A DNA stretch of 64,000 nucleotides from Rhizobium laguerreae (GTDB lineage Bacteria > Pseudomonadota > Alphaproteobacteria > Rhizobiales > Rhizobiaceae): the NCBI RefSeq assembly GCF_002008165.1, contig NZ_MRDM01000008.1, positions 124,001 to 188,000 of the forward strand, given 5' to 3'. Under the pieces are notes generated by a model, which ran no database searches, was not told the DNA's origin, and worked only from the letters and a program-made list of their open reading frames with translations. Shown piece by piece: positions 57,617 to 64,000 of this stretch. A program made the translations under genes and the position numbers. Every line of letters begins with the position of its first letter. Position 1 is the stretch's first letter.

Positions 57617-58795
57617 TTATTCGAAGACGATCGCCGGCGCCGGGCGCTGGGACTGACCGGCGACCTGCTCCCAGACCTTGGCGGCGATGCCGCGATAGAT
57701 GCCGGCGACGACGCCGTTCGGCTCGGAGGCGACGAGCGGCGTGCCGGCGTCGGAGGTTTCGCGGATGTTCATCGTCAGCGGCACTTCGCCGAGGAAGGGC
57801 ACGCCGAGGCGCTCGGCCTCCTTGCGGGCGCCGCCATGGCCGAAGATGTCGTAGCGGGTGCCGGTATCCGGGGCGATGAAATAGCTCATATTCTCGACAA
57901 TGCCGAGCACCGGCACCTCGACCTTGCGGAACATGTTGAGGCCCTTGCGGGCATCGATCAGAGCGAGATCCTGCGGCGTCGAGACGATGACGGCGCCGGC
58001 AAGCGGCACCTGCTGGGCCATGGTCAATTGGGCGTCGCCGGTGCCGGGCGGCATGTCGACAACGAGGACGTCAAGTTCGCCCCAGGCGACTTCGCGCAGC
58101 ATCTGCAGCAGCGCCGACTGGACCATCGGCCCGCGCCAGATCATCGCCGTCTCCTCGTCGACGAGGAAGCCCATCGACATGACCTTGAGGCCATAATTCT
58201 CCATCGGATTGATGATGCGGCCGTCGATCTGCGTCGGGCGGCCGGATATCTTCAGCAGTCGCGGCATCGAGGGGCCATAAATATCGGCGTCGAGAATGCC
58301 GACCCGAAGACCGTTGGCGAGCAGGCCGAGTGCGAGATTGACGGCGGTGGTCGACTTGCCGACCCCACCCTTGCCCGAGGCGACGGCGATGATGGCGCCG
58401 ATGCCGGGCACACCGATCTTGCCGGCGCGCGGCGGCTGTTGAGGAGCGTGGGCGCGGCCCGCATGATCATGTTGGTGATCGTGGCCGGCATGGCCGTGAG
58501 GCGGGTTCGGCGCAGGGCGGGCAGCCGGAGCGGCGGCGGCCGCCTTCTTGTCGGCGGTCAATGTGACGAGGGCACCTTTGACGCCTGGCATTTCCTTGAT
58601 GACGCGCTCGGCGGCAAGCCGCATCGGCTCCAGCTCCCTGGCGCGATCGGCCGGGACGGTGATGGAGAAATAAACCTTGCCGTCGGAGATGAAGACGTCG
58701 GAGACCATGCCGAGCTCGACGATATCGTGCTCGAGATCGGGCCCACGCACGGTCTTCAGCGTTTCGAGAACCTGTTCCTTGGTGACGTCGGCCAT
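57617..58795 (-). CDS. mrp: Mrp/NBP35-family iron-sulfur-type ATPase
   Basis: Protein of 392 residues. A DUF59 domain (~1-85) is followed by a His/Ala-rich linker (GHAGHDHQHDHAGRAHAP, ~100-117) and the ParA/MinD-type ATPase with P-loop SGKGGVGKSTTAVNL (~140-154). In ApbC and E. coli Mrp, a CxxC near the C-terminus binds the cluster; here the aligned segment is ENMSYFIAPDTGTRYDIFG without cysteines. So its role in Fe-S cluster transfer is doubtful or uses other residues. The P-loop and switch regions are intact. Confidence 0.87.
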   Translation of the reverse strand: MADVTKEQVLETLKTVRGPDLEHDIVELGMVSDVFISDGKVYFSITVPADRARELEPMRLAAERVIKEMPGVKGALVTLTADKKAAAAAPAARPAPNPPHGHAGHDHQHDHAGRAHAPQQPPRAGKIGVPGIGAIIAVASGKGGVGKSTTAVNLALGLLANGLRVGILDADIYGPSMPRLLKISGRPTQIDGRIINPMENYGLKVMSMGFLVDEETAMIWRGPMVQSALLQMLREVAWGELDVLVVDMPPGTGDAQLTMAQQVPLAGAVIVSTPQDLALIDARKGLNMFRKVEVPVLGIVENMSYFIAPDTGTRYDIFGHGGARKEAERLGVPFLGEVPLTMNIRETSDAGTPLVASEPNGVVAGIYRGIAAKVWEQVAGQSQRPAPAIVFE

Positions 58796-58858
58796 TCCAC
58801 CCTCACTGCTTCTTCTTGCAGACTGCAGCGCCGCGCGTCTCTCAAGACGCGCAAAGGA

Positions 58859-58926
58859 CGCTGTAGCACTTTGAATTGCTGCATGATTTTAGCCTGATCG
58901 ACTCCGATCAGGCTAAAATCATGCAG
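58859..58926 (+). repeat. Family C repeat: conserved head plus perfect hairpin, copy 2
   Basis: Head CGCTGTAGCACTTTGAATTG (58859 on), then a perfect 22-bp hairpin: left arm 58879-58900 (CTGCATGATTTTAGCCTGAT and on), 4-nt loop, right arm 58905-58926. The head is shared 18/21 with the copy at 16602-16622; the hairpin arms are not. Confidence 0.8.
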
Positions 58927-59020
58927 TAGAAATAGTGGAGACGGAAGCCTTCGCCAAACAAAATCATCGGGAGGAAATCGATTGCCGGCGCTCAAAAAGG
59001 CGCCGGGGAGAATTGGCGAT

Positions 59021-59070
59021 CCGTTGCGGCCATCAAGTCCGCCAGGCTTTCGCCCTGATGGCCGCAACGG
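59021..59070. repeat. Inverted repeat in the luxR-mrp gap
   Basis: Perfect 15-bp arms CCGTTGCGGCCATCA and TGATGGCCGCAACGG with a 20-nt loop. No T-run follows on either strand, so it is not a classical terminator. Confidence 0.6.
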
Positions 59071-59438
59071 TCTCCCCGAGAACCGGCGCAATCCGGGGCG
59101 AACTAGAGCAAGCCGAAGAAAAGACCAGCGAAAAGTGAACAGGGAAGATGAAATCGCAGACAGCCGGGTAAGAAGCGGTGCCAAAACGCAACAACCGCCG
59201 CCAACACCGAAGAGCCGGGAGAAAAGCGGCATCGGCGTCGGACAGCGGTGTGTCGGCCGCGCCATTTCCTGGCGCTGGTCTCAAAGCCCCTCTGGACCTC
59301 TCGCATCAAGAGATGCAGAAAGCGTGCCAGATAGAAAATCAGGGAAAAGACCGCAAAAGCGCTTGCGGCAGTACCTCAACGGGAAAGACTTGCCTACGCG
59401 CTGGGCGGCTTCAAAAGCAGTCGGTTGTTTTCTGCAAC

Positions 59439-60176
59439 TTATTTGATCAGGCCGATGCGCAGCGCCTTGGCGACCGCCTGGGTGCGGTTGACCGTATCGA
59501 GCTTCTTGGTGGCGCGGTTGAGGTAGTGATTGACCGTGTGCTCGGACAGGGTGAGGATTTCGGCGATTTCAGCACTGGTCTTGCCGGCCGCCGTCCAGTT
59601 GAGGCAATCGATCTCGCGGTCGGTCAGCGTGTCCGTCATGCGCGTATCGAGGTTGCGGATCTCGGCAAGCCTGTCGAAGACGTGGATGGCGATGTAGGAG
59701 AGTTCGCGCATCTCTGCCGGGCTGAAGGGTTCGCGGTCGCCGGCAAAAGAGACGGCGCCGCGCAGGCCGGAGGGGTCATGTGTCGGGAAGTAGGCGCAGC
59801 GCATCATCTTAAAACGTTCGAACAGGGAGGCAACGAGAATGGACTTGCCGTCGTCCCGCGACCAATTCTGCCGCGACATATCGTAGAAGAAGGGCCGCGC
59901 GGATGTTCTGAGCCGCCTGAGGACCGGGCTGTTCACCATCAGGCCCTCCTGGTCGTAGAGGGCCAGAAGCTCGGCCGGCCAGCTGGTGATGACAGTGCTG
60001 CCCTGAAGATCGAAGGAAGTGATCGGCGGCAGGTTGAGAACCATGAAGGCACGGCTGCGATAGGCTTCCGTCACCCGTTTCATGAAACGGAAAATATCGA
60101 ACTGGGTCTTCAGGCCCGTTATTTCCTGAACATAATCGTCTTCGTCCGTGGATGTTTGCGACAAGGGTGCCATCAC
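59439..60176 (-). CDS. Orphan LuxR-type regulator with altered autoinducer pocket
   Basis: Regulator of 245 residues with an N-terminal autoinducer-binding-like domain and a C-terminal GerE helix-turn-helix (LTDREIDCLNWTAAGKTSAE; conserved Glu188, Leu192, Gly198). Compared with TraR, the pocket keeps Trp57 (here W66) and Pro71 (P84), but Tyr61 is Leu70, Asp70 is Ser83 and the Trp85 position falls in FFYD. Asp70 normally hydrogen-bonds the AHL amide, so the ligand is likely not a classical AHL. No luxI-type gene is in the window. It follows the IclR gene on the same strand. Confidence 0.82.
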   Translation of the reverse strand: MMAPLSQTSTDEDDYVQEITGLKTQFDIFRFMKRVTEAYRSRAFMVLNLPPITSFDLQGSTVITSWPAELLALYDQEGLMVNSPVLRRLRTSARPFFYDMSRQNWSRDDGKSILVASLFERFKMMRCAYFPTHDPSGLRGAVSFAGDREPFSPAEMRELSYIAIHVFDRLAEIRNLDTRMTDTLTDREIDCLNWTAAGKTSAEIAEILTLSEHTVNHYLNRATKKLDTVNRTQAVAKALRIGLIK

Positions 60177-60428
60177 ATTTTCTTCATCTTCGGCACAGCG
60201 GCCGGCAAACCGTTTGCGAAACCTGCCCGCCGCGGCCGGCTCGATTGCATCGGGAAACGACGATCGCTGGTTGGAATCGGCTTCAGCGTTGAGCGTTCTG
60301 CCGGTGAATGGTTGTAGATTTCGCGGACCGTTCTAGTTGTGGTGATTCGTCGGCAAATCTCAATATCGCACTCATCATAAGCATGCTCTGCGATTGCGTC
60401 CAGCAGGGGGCCGATTGCAATTTTTCCG

Positions 60429-61226
60429 TCAGCGGCGCGGACCGAGACGGACGCGCATGCCTTCCATGATGCTCGCAGCCGCCAGTTGCACCGGAACGGA
60501 CCATTGGTGCAGAAGTTCCATCGACAAGCGATAGGCCGGGCCGGTAATCGAAATGCCACCCATAAAGGTCCGATCCTCCGACCAGACCGGTGCGGCAACG
60601 CAGCGGATGCCGGCCTCATGCTCTTCGCGGTCGAAGGCATAGCCCTGATCGGCAATCTCGCGGATTTCGGCAAGCAGCGTTTCGGCAGAGACATGGGTCG
60701 AGGCGGTAAAGCTGGTGAAGCTCAGGCCGGCAAGCAGATCGACGAGGCTTTCGGCCGGCAGCAGCGAAAGGGCGGCCTTGCCGACGCCGGTGCAATAACA
60801 GGGCGAGGCATTGCCGATCTGCGAATACATGCGCACCGGCTGGCGGCCTTCGACCTTATCGAGATAGATGATCGACAGCCCTCTCAGAACGCCGAGATGC
60901 ACCGTCTCGCCGGTCGCCTGCTGCAGATCTCTAAGGTGCGGTTCGGCAATCAGGCGGAACTCGTTGCGCGCCCAGCTGCGCGCGGCGAAATCGAGCAGGC
61001 GCAGGCCAGGCGCATAACGGCCGTCGCCATCGAGCTCGAGCAGCCCCTCCTCGACCAGATGGGTGAGCTGGCGATGCAGCGTGCCGCGCGGCTGGCCGGC
61101 AAGGGCCAGGATATCGGTGAAACGCAGCGGCGCATCGGCATGGGTGACGAGATCGAGCAGAACCATCAGTTTACCGAGCGTGCCGGTCTCGCGTGCCTGT
61201 GCCGTGCTTCCGCCGTTTGAATTCAT
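60429..61226 (-). CDS. IclR-family regulator of the sugar-acid operon
   Basis: Regulator of 265 residues with an N-terminal winged helix (GTLGKLMVLLDLVTHADAPL, TDILALAGQPRGTLHRQLTH) and the C-terminal IclR effector domain (GETVHLGVLRGLSIIYLDKV, CYCTGVGKAALSLLP, EEHEAGIRCVAAPVW). The ATG at 61226 follows AAGGTG; the frame runs open to 61451 across the divergent promoter. It is divergent from the SDR-dgoK-dgoA-lactonase operon and very likely controls it. Confidence 0.9.
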   Translation of the reverse strand: MNSNGGSTAQARETGTLGKLMVLLDLVTHADAPLRFTDILALAGQPRGTLHRQLTHLVEEGLLELDGDGRYAPGLRLLDFAARSWARNEFRLIAEPHLRDLQQATGETVHLGVLRGLSIIYLDKVEGRQPVRMYSQIGNASPCYCTGVGKAALSLLPAESLVDLLAGLSFTSFTASTHVSAETLLAEIREIADQGYAFDREEHEAGIRCVAAPVWSEDRTFMGGISITGPAYRLSMELLHQWSVPVQLAAASIMEGMRVRLGPRR

Positions 61227-61269
61227 CACCTTGTCCGCCCTTGACAGAAAGGGCAGTGTAATTCGATAA

Positions 61270-61284
61270 TTCCATATAGTCAAA
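61270..61284. promoter_or_regulatory. Possible secondary IclR half-site
   Basis: TTCCATATAGTCAAA, an imperfect version of the palindrome at 61290-61304 (TTCCA-N5-TGGAA), 20 bp away centre to centre. Two helical turns would allow binding on one DNA face. Confidence 0.35.
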
Positions 61285-61288
61285 TTAA

Positions 61289-61305
61289 GTTCCAAATAAT
61301 GGAAC
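61289..61305. promoter_or_regulatory. Probable IclR operator
   Basis: Perfect palindrome GTTCCAAATAATGGAAC (6-bp arms, 5-nt centre) midway between the divergent IclR gene and the dgo operon. Its form fits IclR/KdgR-type operators. Recognised by eye. Confidence 0.65.
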
Positions 61306-61329
61306 AGCAGAAGTGGGAGGACGGTGACC

Positions 61330-62094
61330 ATGATGGCAGCACAATTTCCCGAATTCAAAGACCGAGCCGTGCTGGTGACCGGCGGCGGATCGGGCATCGG
61401 TGCTGCGATCGTCGAAGGTTTCGCGCGCCAGGGCGCCAAGGTCTCGTTCATCGATATCGCCGAGATCGCGGGCCGCGAGCTTGCCGAAAGGCTGTCGCGG
61501 GAGACTGCGCATCCGGTCTCCTTTCACCATGCCGACCTGCGCGACATCGAGGCGATCCGGCGCACGGTCGATACCGTCATTGCCGATTCAGGGCCGATCC
61601 GCGTGCTGGTCAACAATGCCGCCTGGGACGACCGCCATGAATTCGACGCGGTGACCGAGGCCTATTGGGACAACAACCAGGCGGTCAACCTCAAGCATGT
61701 GTTCTTCACGTCGCAGGCAGCCGTGCCGTCGATGCGGGTGGCTGGCGGCGGGGCGATCATCAATATGTCGTCGATCGCCTTCAAGCTGAACATGGGCGGT
61801 TTTCCCGCCTACGCGGCGGCCAAGGCGGCGGTCGTCGGGCTGACGAAGAGCCTGGCGGGCAGGCTCGGGCCGGAGAACATCCGGGTCAACTGCATCCTGC
61901 CCGGCATGGTGGTCACCGAGCGGCAGATGCAGCACTGGCTCACCGAGGAAAGCATTGCGCGCTCGGTCGAGGATCAGTGCCTGAAGGTTGCGCTCAAACC
62001 CGATGCGATCGTCGGTCCCTGCCTGTTTCTTGCATCCGACTGTGCGGCGGCGATGACCGCCCAGTCCCTGATTGTCGATGGAGGCGTTCTGTAA
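61330..62094 (+). CDS. SDR-family dehydrogenase (sugar-type)
   Basis: NAD(P)-dependent short-chain dehydrogenase of 254 residues with TGGGSGIG (17-24), D42 after the second strand (suggesting NAD), NNAA (95-98), catalytic S147/Y161/K165 (YAAAK) and a C-terminal VDGG. As the first gene of a dgoK-dgoA-lactonase operon it is likely an aldose dehydrogenase acting on D-galactose or a related sugar, but fucose or arabinose cannot be excluded. The ATG at 61330 is preferred (GGAGGA 9 nt upstream); GTG 61324 is an alternative. Confidence 0.87.
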   Translation: MMAAQFPEFKDRAVLVTGGGSGIGAAIVEGFARQGAKVSFIDIAEIAGRELAERLSRETAHPVSFHHADLRDIEAIRRTVDTVIADSGPIRVLVNNAAWDDRHEFDAVTEAYWDNNQAVNLKHVFFTSQAAVPSMRVAGGGAIINMSSIAFKLNMGGFPAYAAAKAAVVGLTKSLAGRLGPENIRVNCILPGMVVTERQMQHWLTEESIARSVEDQCLKVALKPDAIVGPCLFLASDCAAAMTAQSLIVDGGVL

Positions 62095-63011
62095 TGACAA
62101 ATCCCGCTTATGTCGCGGTGGACTGGGGCACCAGCAGTTTCCGGCTCTGGCTGATCGGCAGGGACGGCACCGTGCTTGCCGAACGCCGCAGCGGCGAAGG
62201 CATGACGAGCGCGGCAAAGACCGGCTTTTCCGCGGTGCTTGCCGGCCATCTCGCCGCCATCGAGGCGCCGGAAAACCTGCCGGTGATCGTCTGCGGCATG
62301 GCCGGCGCCAGGCAGGGCTGGGTCGAGGCCGGTTATATCGATGTGCCGGCGCCGCTCGCCTCGATCCTGACCGGGGCGGTCTCCGTGCCCGGCGAAAGCC
62401 GCGACATCCGCATCCTGCCGGGCCTTGCCCAGCGGGACATGGCGAGGCCCGACGTCATGCGTGGCGAGGAAACCCAGCTTCTCGGTGCGCTCGGCCGCGC
62501 AAGCTCAGGCGCGCAGGCGGTCTGCATGCCCGGCACGCATTCGAAATGGGTGCATGTGACGGAGAGCAAGGTGACCGGCTTTTCGACCTTCATGACCGGC
62601 GAGCTTTTCGACGTCATCAGCAAACACACGATCCTTTCGCATGCCGTGGCCGGTGCGGAAGAGCAGCCGGCGGATGCGGCGGCTTTCGCGGCCGCGGTCT
62701 CGGCCGCTTTCGCACGCCCGGCCCTTGCCTCCAACCTGCTCTTTGCCGCCCGTTCCGGCCAGCTCCTGCACGGGATTTCTGCCGCTGCCGCACAAGCCCG
62801 GCTTTCCGGTACGCTGATCGGCCTCGAAATCGCCGGGGCGCTGCAGGATACGGCAAACGGCACCACCATCACCCTCGTCGCCTCCGGGCGCCTGCAGGCG
62901 CTTTACGAACAGGCCTTCAGAACCCTCTCCCTTGCCTTCACCGCCATCGACGCCGACGCTGCCGTGCGCCGCGGGCTTTCGGCTGCCGCCGAAGCCATCT
63001 GGCCGAACTGA
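62094..63011 (+). CDS. dgoK: 2-dehydro-3-deoxygalactonokinase
   Basis: Sugar-acid kinase of 305 residues that phosphorylates 2-dehydro-3-deoxygalactonate. The N-terminal ASKHA-like phosphate loop is VAVDWGTSSFRLWLIG, followed by GMAGARQGWVEAGY and GTHSKWVHV. The start overlaps the SDR stop (TAATG), with GGAGG upstream; the longer frame to 61665 is an artefact of the SDR gene. It feeds DgoA, encoded next. Confidence 0.92.
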   Translation: MTNPAYVAVDWGTSSFRLWLIGRDGTVLAERRSGEGMTSAAKTGFSAVLAGHLAAIEAPENLPVIVCGMAGARQGWVEAGYIDVPAPLASILTGAVSVPGESRDIRILPGLAQRDMARPDVMRGEETQLLGALGRASSGAQAVCMPGTHSKWVHVTESKVTGFSTFMTGELFDVISKHTILSHAVAGAEEQPADAAAFAAAVSAAFARPALASNLLFAARSGQLLHGISAAAAQARLSGTLIGLEIAGALQDTANGTTITLVASGRLQALYEQAFRTLSLAFTAIDADAAVRRGLSAAAEAIWPN

Positions 63012-63024
63012 GAAAGCTGACACG

Positions 63025-63666
63025 ATGAACCGCATCCCCTTCCCCGACATGAAGCGCCCGCTGATCGCCATCCTTCGCGGCATCCGGCCCGACGAGACCG
63101 AAAGCGTCGTCGGCGCTCTGATCGACAATGGCCTGACGGCGATCGAGATCCCGCTCAACTCGCCGGAACCGTTCAAATCCATCGAGCTCGCCGCGAAGAT
63201 GGCGCCGGCCGAAGTGCTGATCGGCGCCGGCACGGTGCTGACCGTCGAGGCGGTCGACAGCCTGCATGCGGCCGGCGGCAAGCTGCTGGTCACCCCGAAT
63301 GTCGAACCCGAGGTGATCATCCGGGCGCGCGAATACGGCATGGTGACGATGCCGGGCGTCTTTACGCCGACCGAGGCGCTGGCAGCTGCGCGCGCCGGCG
63401 CCACCGGTCTCAAATTCTTTCCGGCCAGCGTGCTTGGCCCTTCCGGCATCACGGCGATCCGGGCAATCCTGCCGCCGGAGCTGACGATTGCCGCCGTCGG
63501 CGGTGTGTCGGACAAGAATTTCGGCGATTACACCAAGGCCGGCATCTTCGCCTTCGGCCTCGGCACCAGCATTTACAAGCCGGGAATGACCGCATCAGAG
63601 GTTGCCGAGCGCGCCAAGGCGACCATTTACGCCTATGATGCAGCCATTGGGAGCGTGAACGTATGA
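63025..63666 (+). CDS. dgoA: 2-dehydro-3-deoxy-6-phosphogalactonate aldolase
   Basis: Class I KDPG/KDPGal aldolase of 213 residues; splits the phosphorylated acid into pyruvate and glyceraldehyde 3-phosphate. It has RGIRPDETESVVGALIDNGL, IEIPLNSPEPFKSI, IGAGTVLT, and the Schiff-base lysine in GLKFFPAS (~ residue 130). The start lies 13 nt after the dgoK stop. KDPGal rather than KDPG specificity is inferred from context. Confidence 0.92.
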   Translation: MNRIPFPDMKRPLIAILRGIRPDETESVVGALIDNGLTAIEIPLNSPEPFKSIELAAKMAPAEVLIGAGTVLTVEAVDSLHAAGGKLLVTPNVEPEVIIRAREYGMVTMPGVFTPTEALAAARAGATGLKFFPASVLGPSGITAIRAILPPELTIAAVGGVSDKNFGDYTKAGIFAFGLGTSIYKPGMTASEVAERAKATIYAYDAAIGSVNV

Positions 63667-64000
63667 CCGATATTTATGAGTTCGAGGGCAAAACACTTTG
63701 CAATACCAATTCCGTCCTCGGCGAAGGTCCGACCTATGATCCGGACAGCAACACCGTCTGGTGGTTCAACATTCTCGGCAAGGAACTGCACGAGCTCAAT
63801 CTTTCGACGAGCGAGAAAAAGGTGCACCCGCTGCCTGTGATGGCGAGCGTGCTGGCCCGCATCGACGCCGGACGTCAGCTGATCGCGACGGAGGAGGGAC
63901 TCTTCGTGCGCGATGTGGCAAACGGCAACCTCACCTTCTACGCCGCGCTTGAAAACGACAGGCCCGAAAACCGTTCGAACGACGGCCGCACCCATCCTTC
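63663..64000 (+). CDS. SMP-30/gluconolactonase-family lactonase, 5' part
   Basis: Starts with an ATGA overlap to dgoA and runs off the window; 112 residues are visible. SVLGEGPTYDPDSNTVWWFN is the first blade of the SMP-30 beta-propeller (metal-binding Glu), and NRSNDGRTHPS near the end is the second metal motif. These proteins hydrolyse sugar lactones with a divalent metal; here probably galactono-lactone made by the dehydrogenase. Full length unknown. Confidence 0.88.
   Translation, partial: MTDIYEFEGKTLCNTNSVLGEGPTYDPDSNTVWWFNILGKELHELNLSTSEKKVHPLPVMASVLARIDAGRQLIATEEGLFVRDVANGNLTFYAALENDRPENRSNDGRTHP

Larger units (their letters stand above)
58796..59438. other. 640-nt gene-free stretch with large hairpins
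   Basis: Between the Mrp gene and the LuxR-type gene, both on the minus strand. It contains the family C repeat (58859-58926) and a second inverted pair, CCGTTGCGGCCATCA (59021-59035) and TGATGGCCGCAACGG (59056-59070). Open frames here have no ribosome site or homology signal. The pairing arms could shape a small RNA or a leader, which is inference only. Confidence 0.5.

Noticed and set aside
58935..59138. Small open frames in the luxR-mrp gap
   Set aside because: No ribosome site, Glu/Arg-rich composition, interrupted by a strong inverted repeat.

Overview
The window is chromosomal DNA from an alphaproteobacterium of the Rhizobiaceae, most likely the Rhizobium etli / leguminosarum group (inference). 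Support comes from the GC-rich coding sequence, the alphaproteobacterial F0 operon (atpI-atpB-atpE-b'-b, without F1), families common in rhizobia (BA14K, DUF1217, HPE1-like), a GTTC-N7-GTTC LexA box, and many short intergenic palindromes typical of Rhizobium genomes. I see no tRNA, rRNA, CRISPR array, prophage or insertion sequence. Most of the region is housekeeping core; the accessory part is small.

Layout. 0-11.2 kb: end of an RNA methyltransferase gene, a metallo-beta-lactamase-fold hydrolase, an acyl-CoA dehydrogenase / enoyl-CoA hydratase pair, a ZntB/CorA transporter, a BA14K protein, a Rieske oxygenase resembling glycine betaine demethylases, Sua5/TsaC and a D-2-hydroxyacid FAD dehydrogenase. 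11.2-14.6 kb: one very large DUF1217 protein made of about nine repeat modules. 14.9-24.3 kb: DUF6101, ubiA, MipA/OmpV, a histidine phosphatase, cfa, tex and glyS. 24.5-34.3 kb: DUF523, a chemoreceptor, an HPE1-like secreted protein, purD, DUF2207, an aroA-type EPSP synthase, lemA and glyQ (glyQ is about 9 kb from glyS and on the other strand).

34.45-37.88 kb: a compact accessory segment (TetR, YciI-like, tag, thioredoxin-fold peroxiredoxin-like, AraC) bracketed by a 28-bp inverted repeat (25/28 identical) and placed between glyQ and a conserved peptidase neighbourhood. Its TetR promoter carries two copies of one palindrome. 38.1-46.4 kb: S49 peptidase, mntH with a Fur/Mur-like operator, a TrmN6-like methyltransferase, DUF2007, polyprenyl diphosphate synthase, a TPR protein, ispE (whose start codon lies inside a dispersed palindrome) and moaB.

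46.4-58.8 kb: small secreted protein, short glycosyltransferase, a PA0069-type radical SAM gene behind a LexA box, rnhB, the F0 operon with a hairpin after atpE, a SleB-like cell-wall hydrolase, kup, corA and an Mrp-family ATPase. 58.8-64 kb: a 640-bp gene-free stretch with large hairpins, an orphan LuxR-type regulator, an IclR regulator and a divergent sugar-acid operon (SDR dehydrogenase, dgoK, dgoA, SMP-30 lactonase, cut by the window end). The last four fit a De Ley-Doudoroff-type galactose/galactonate route, with IclR sitting on the shared promoter.

All functional names come from motif and family recognition by eye; no database search was run.
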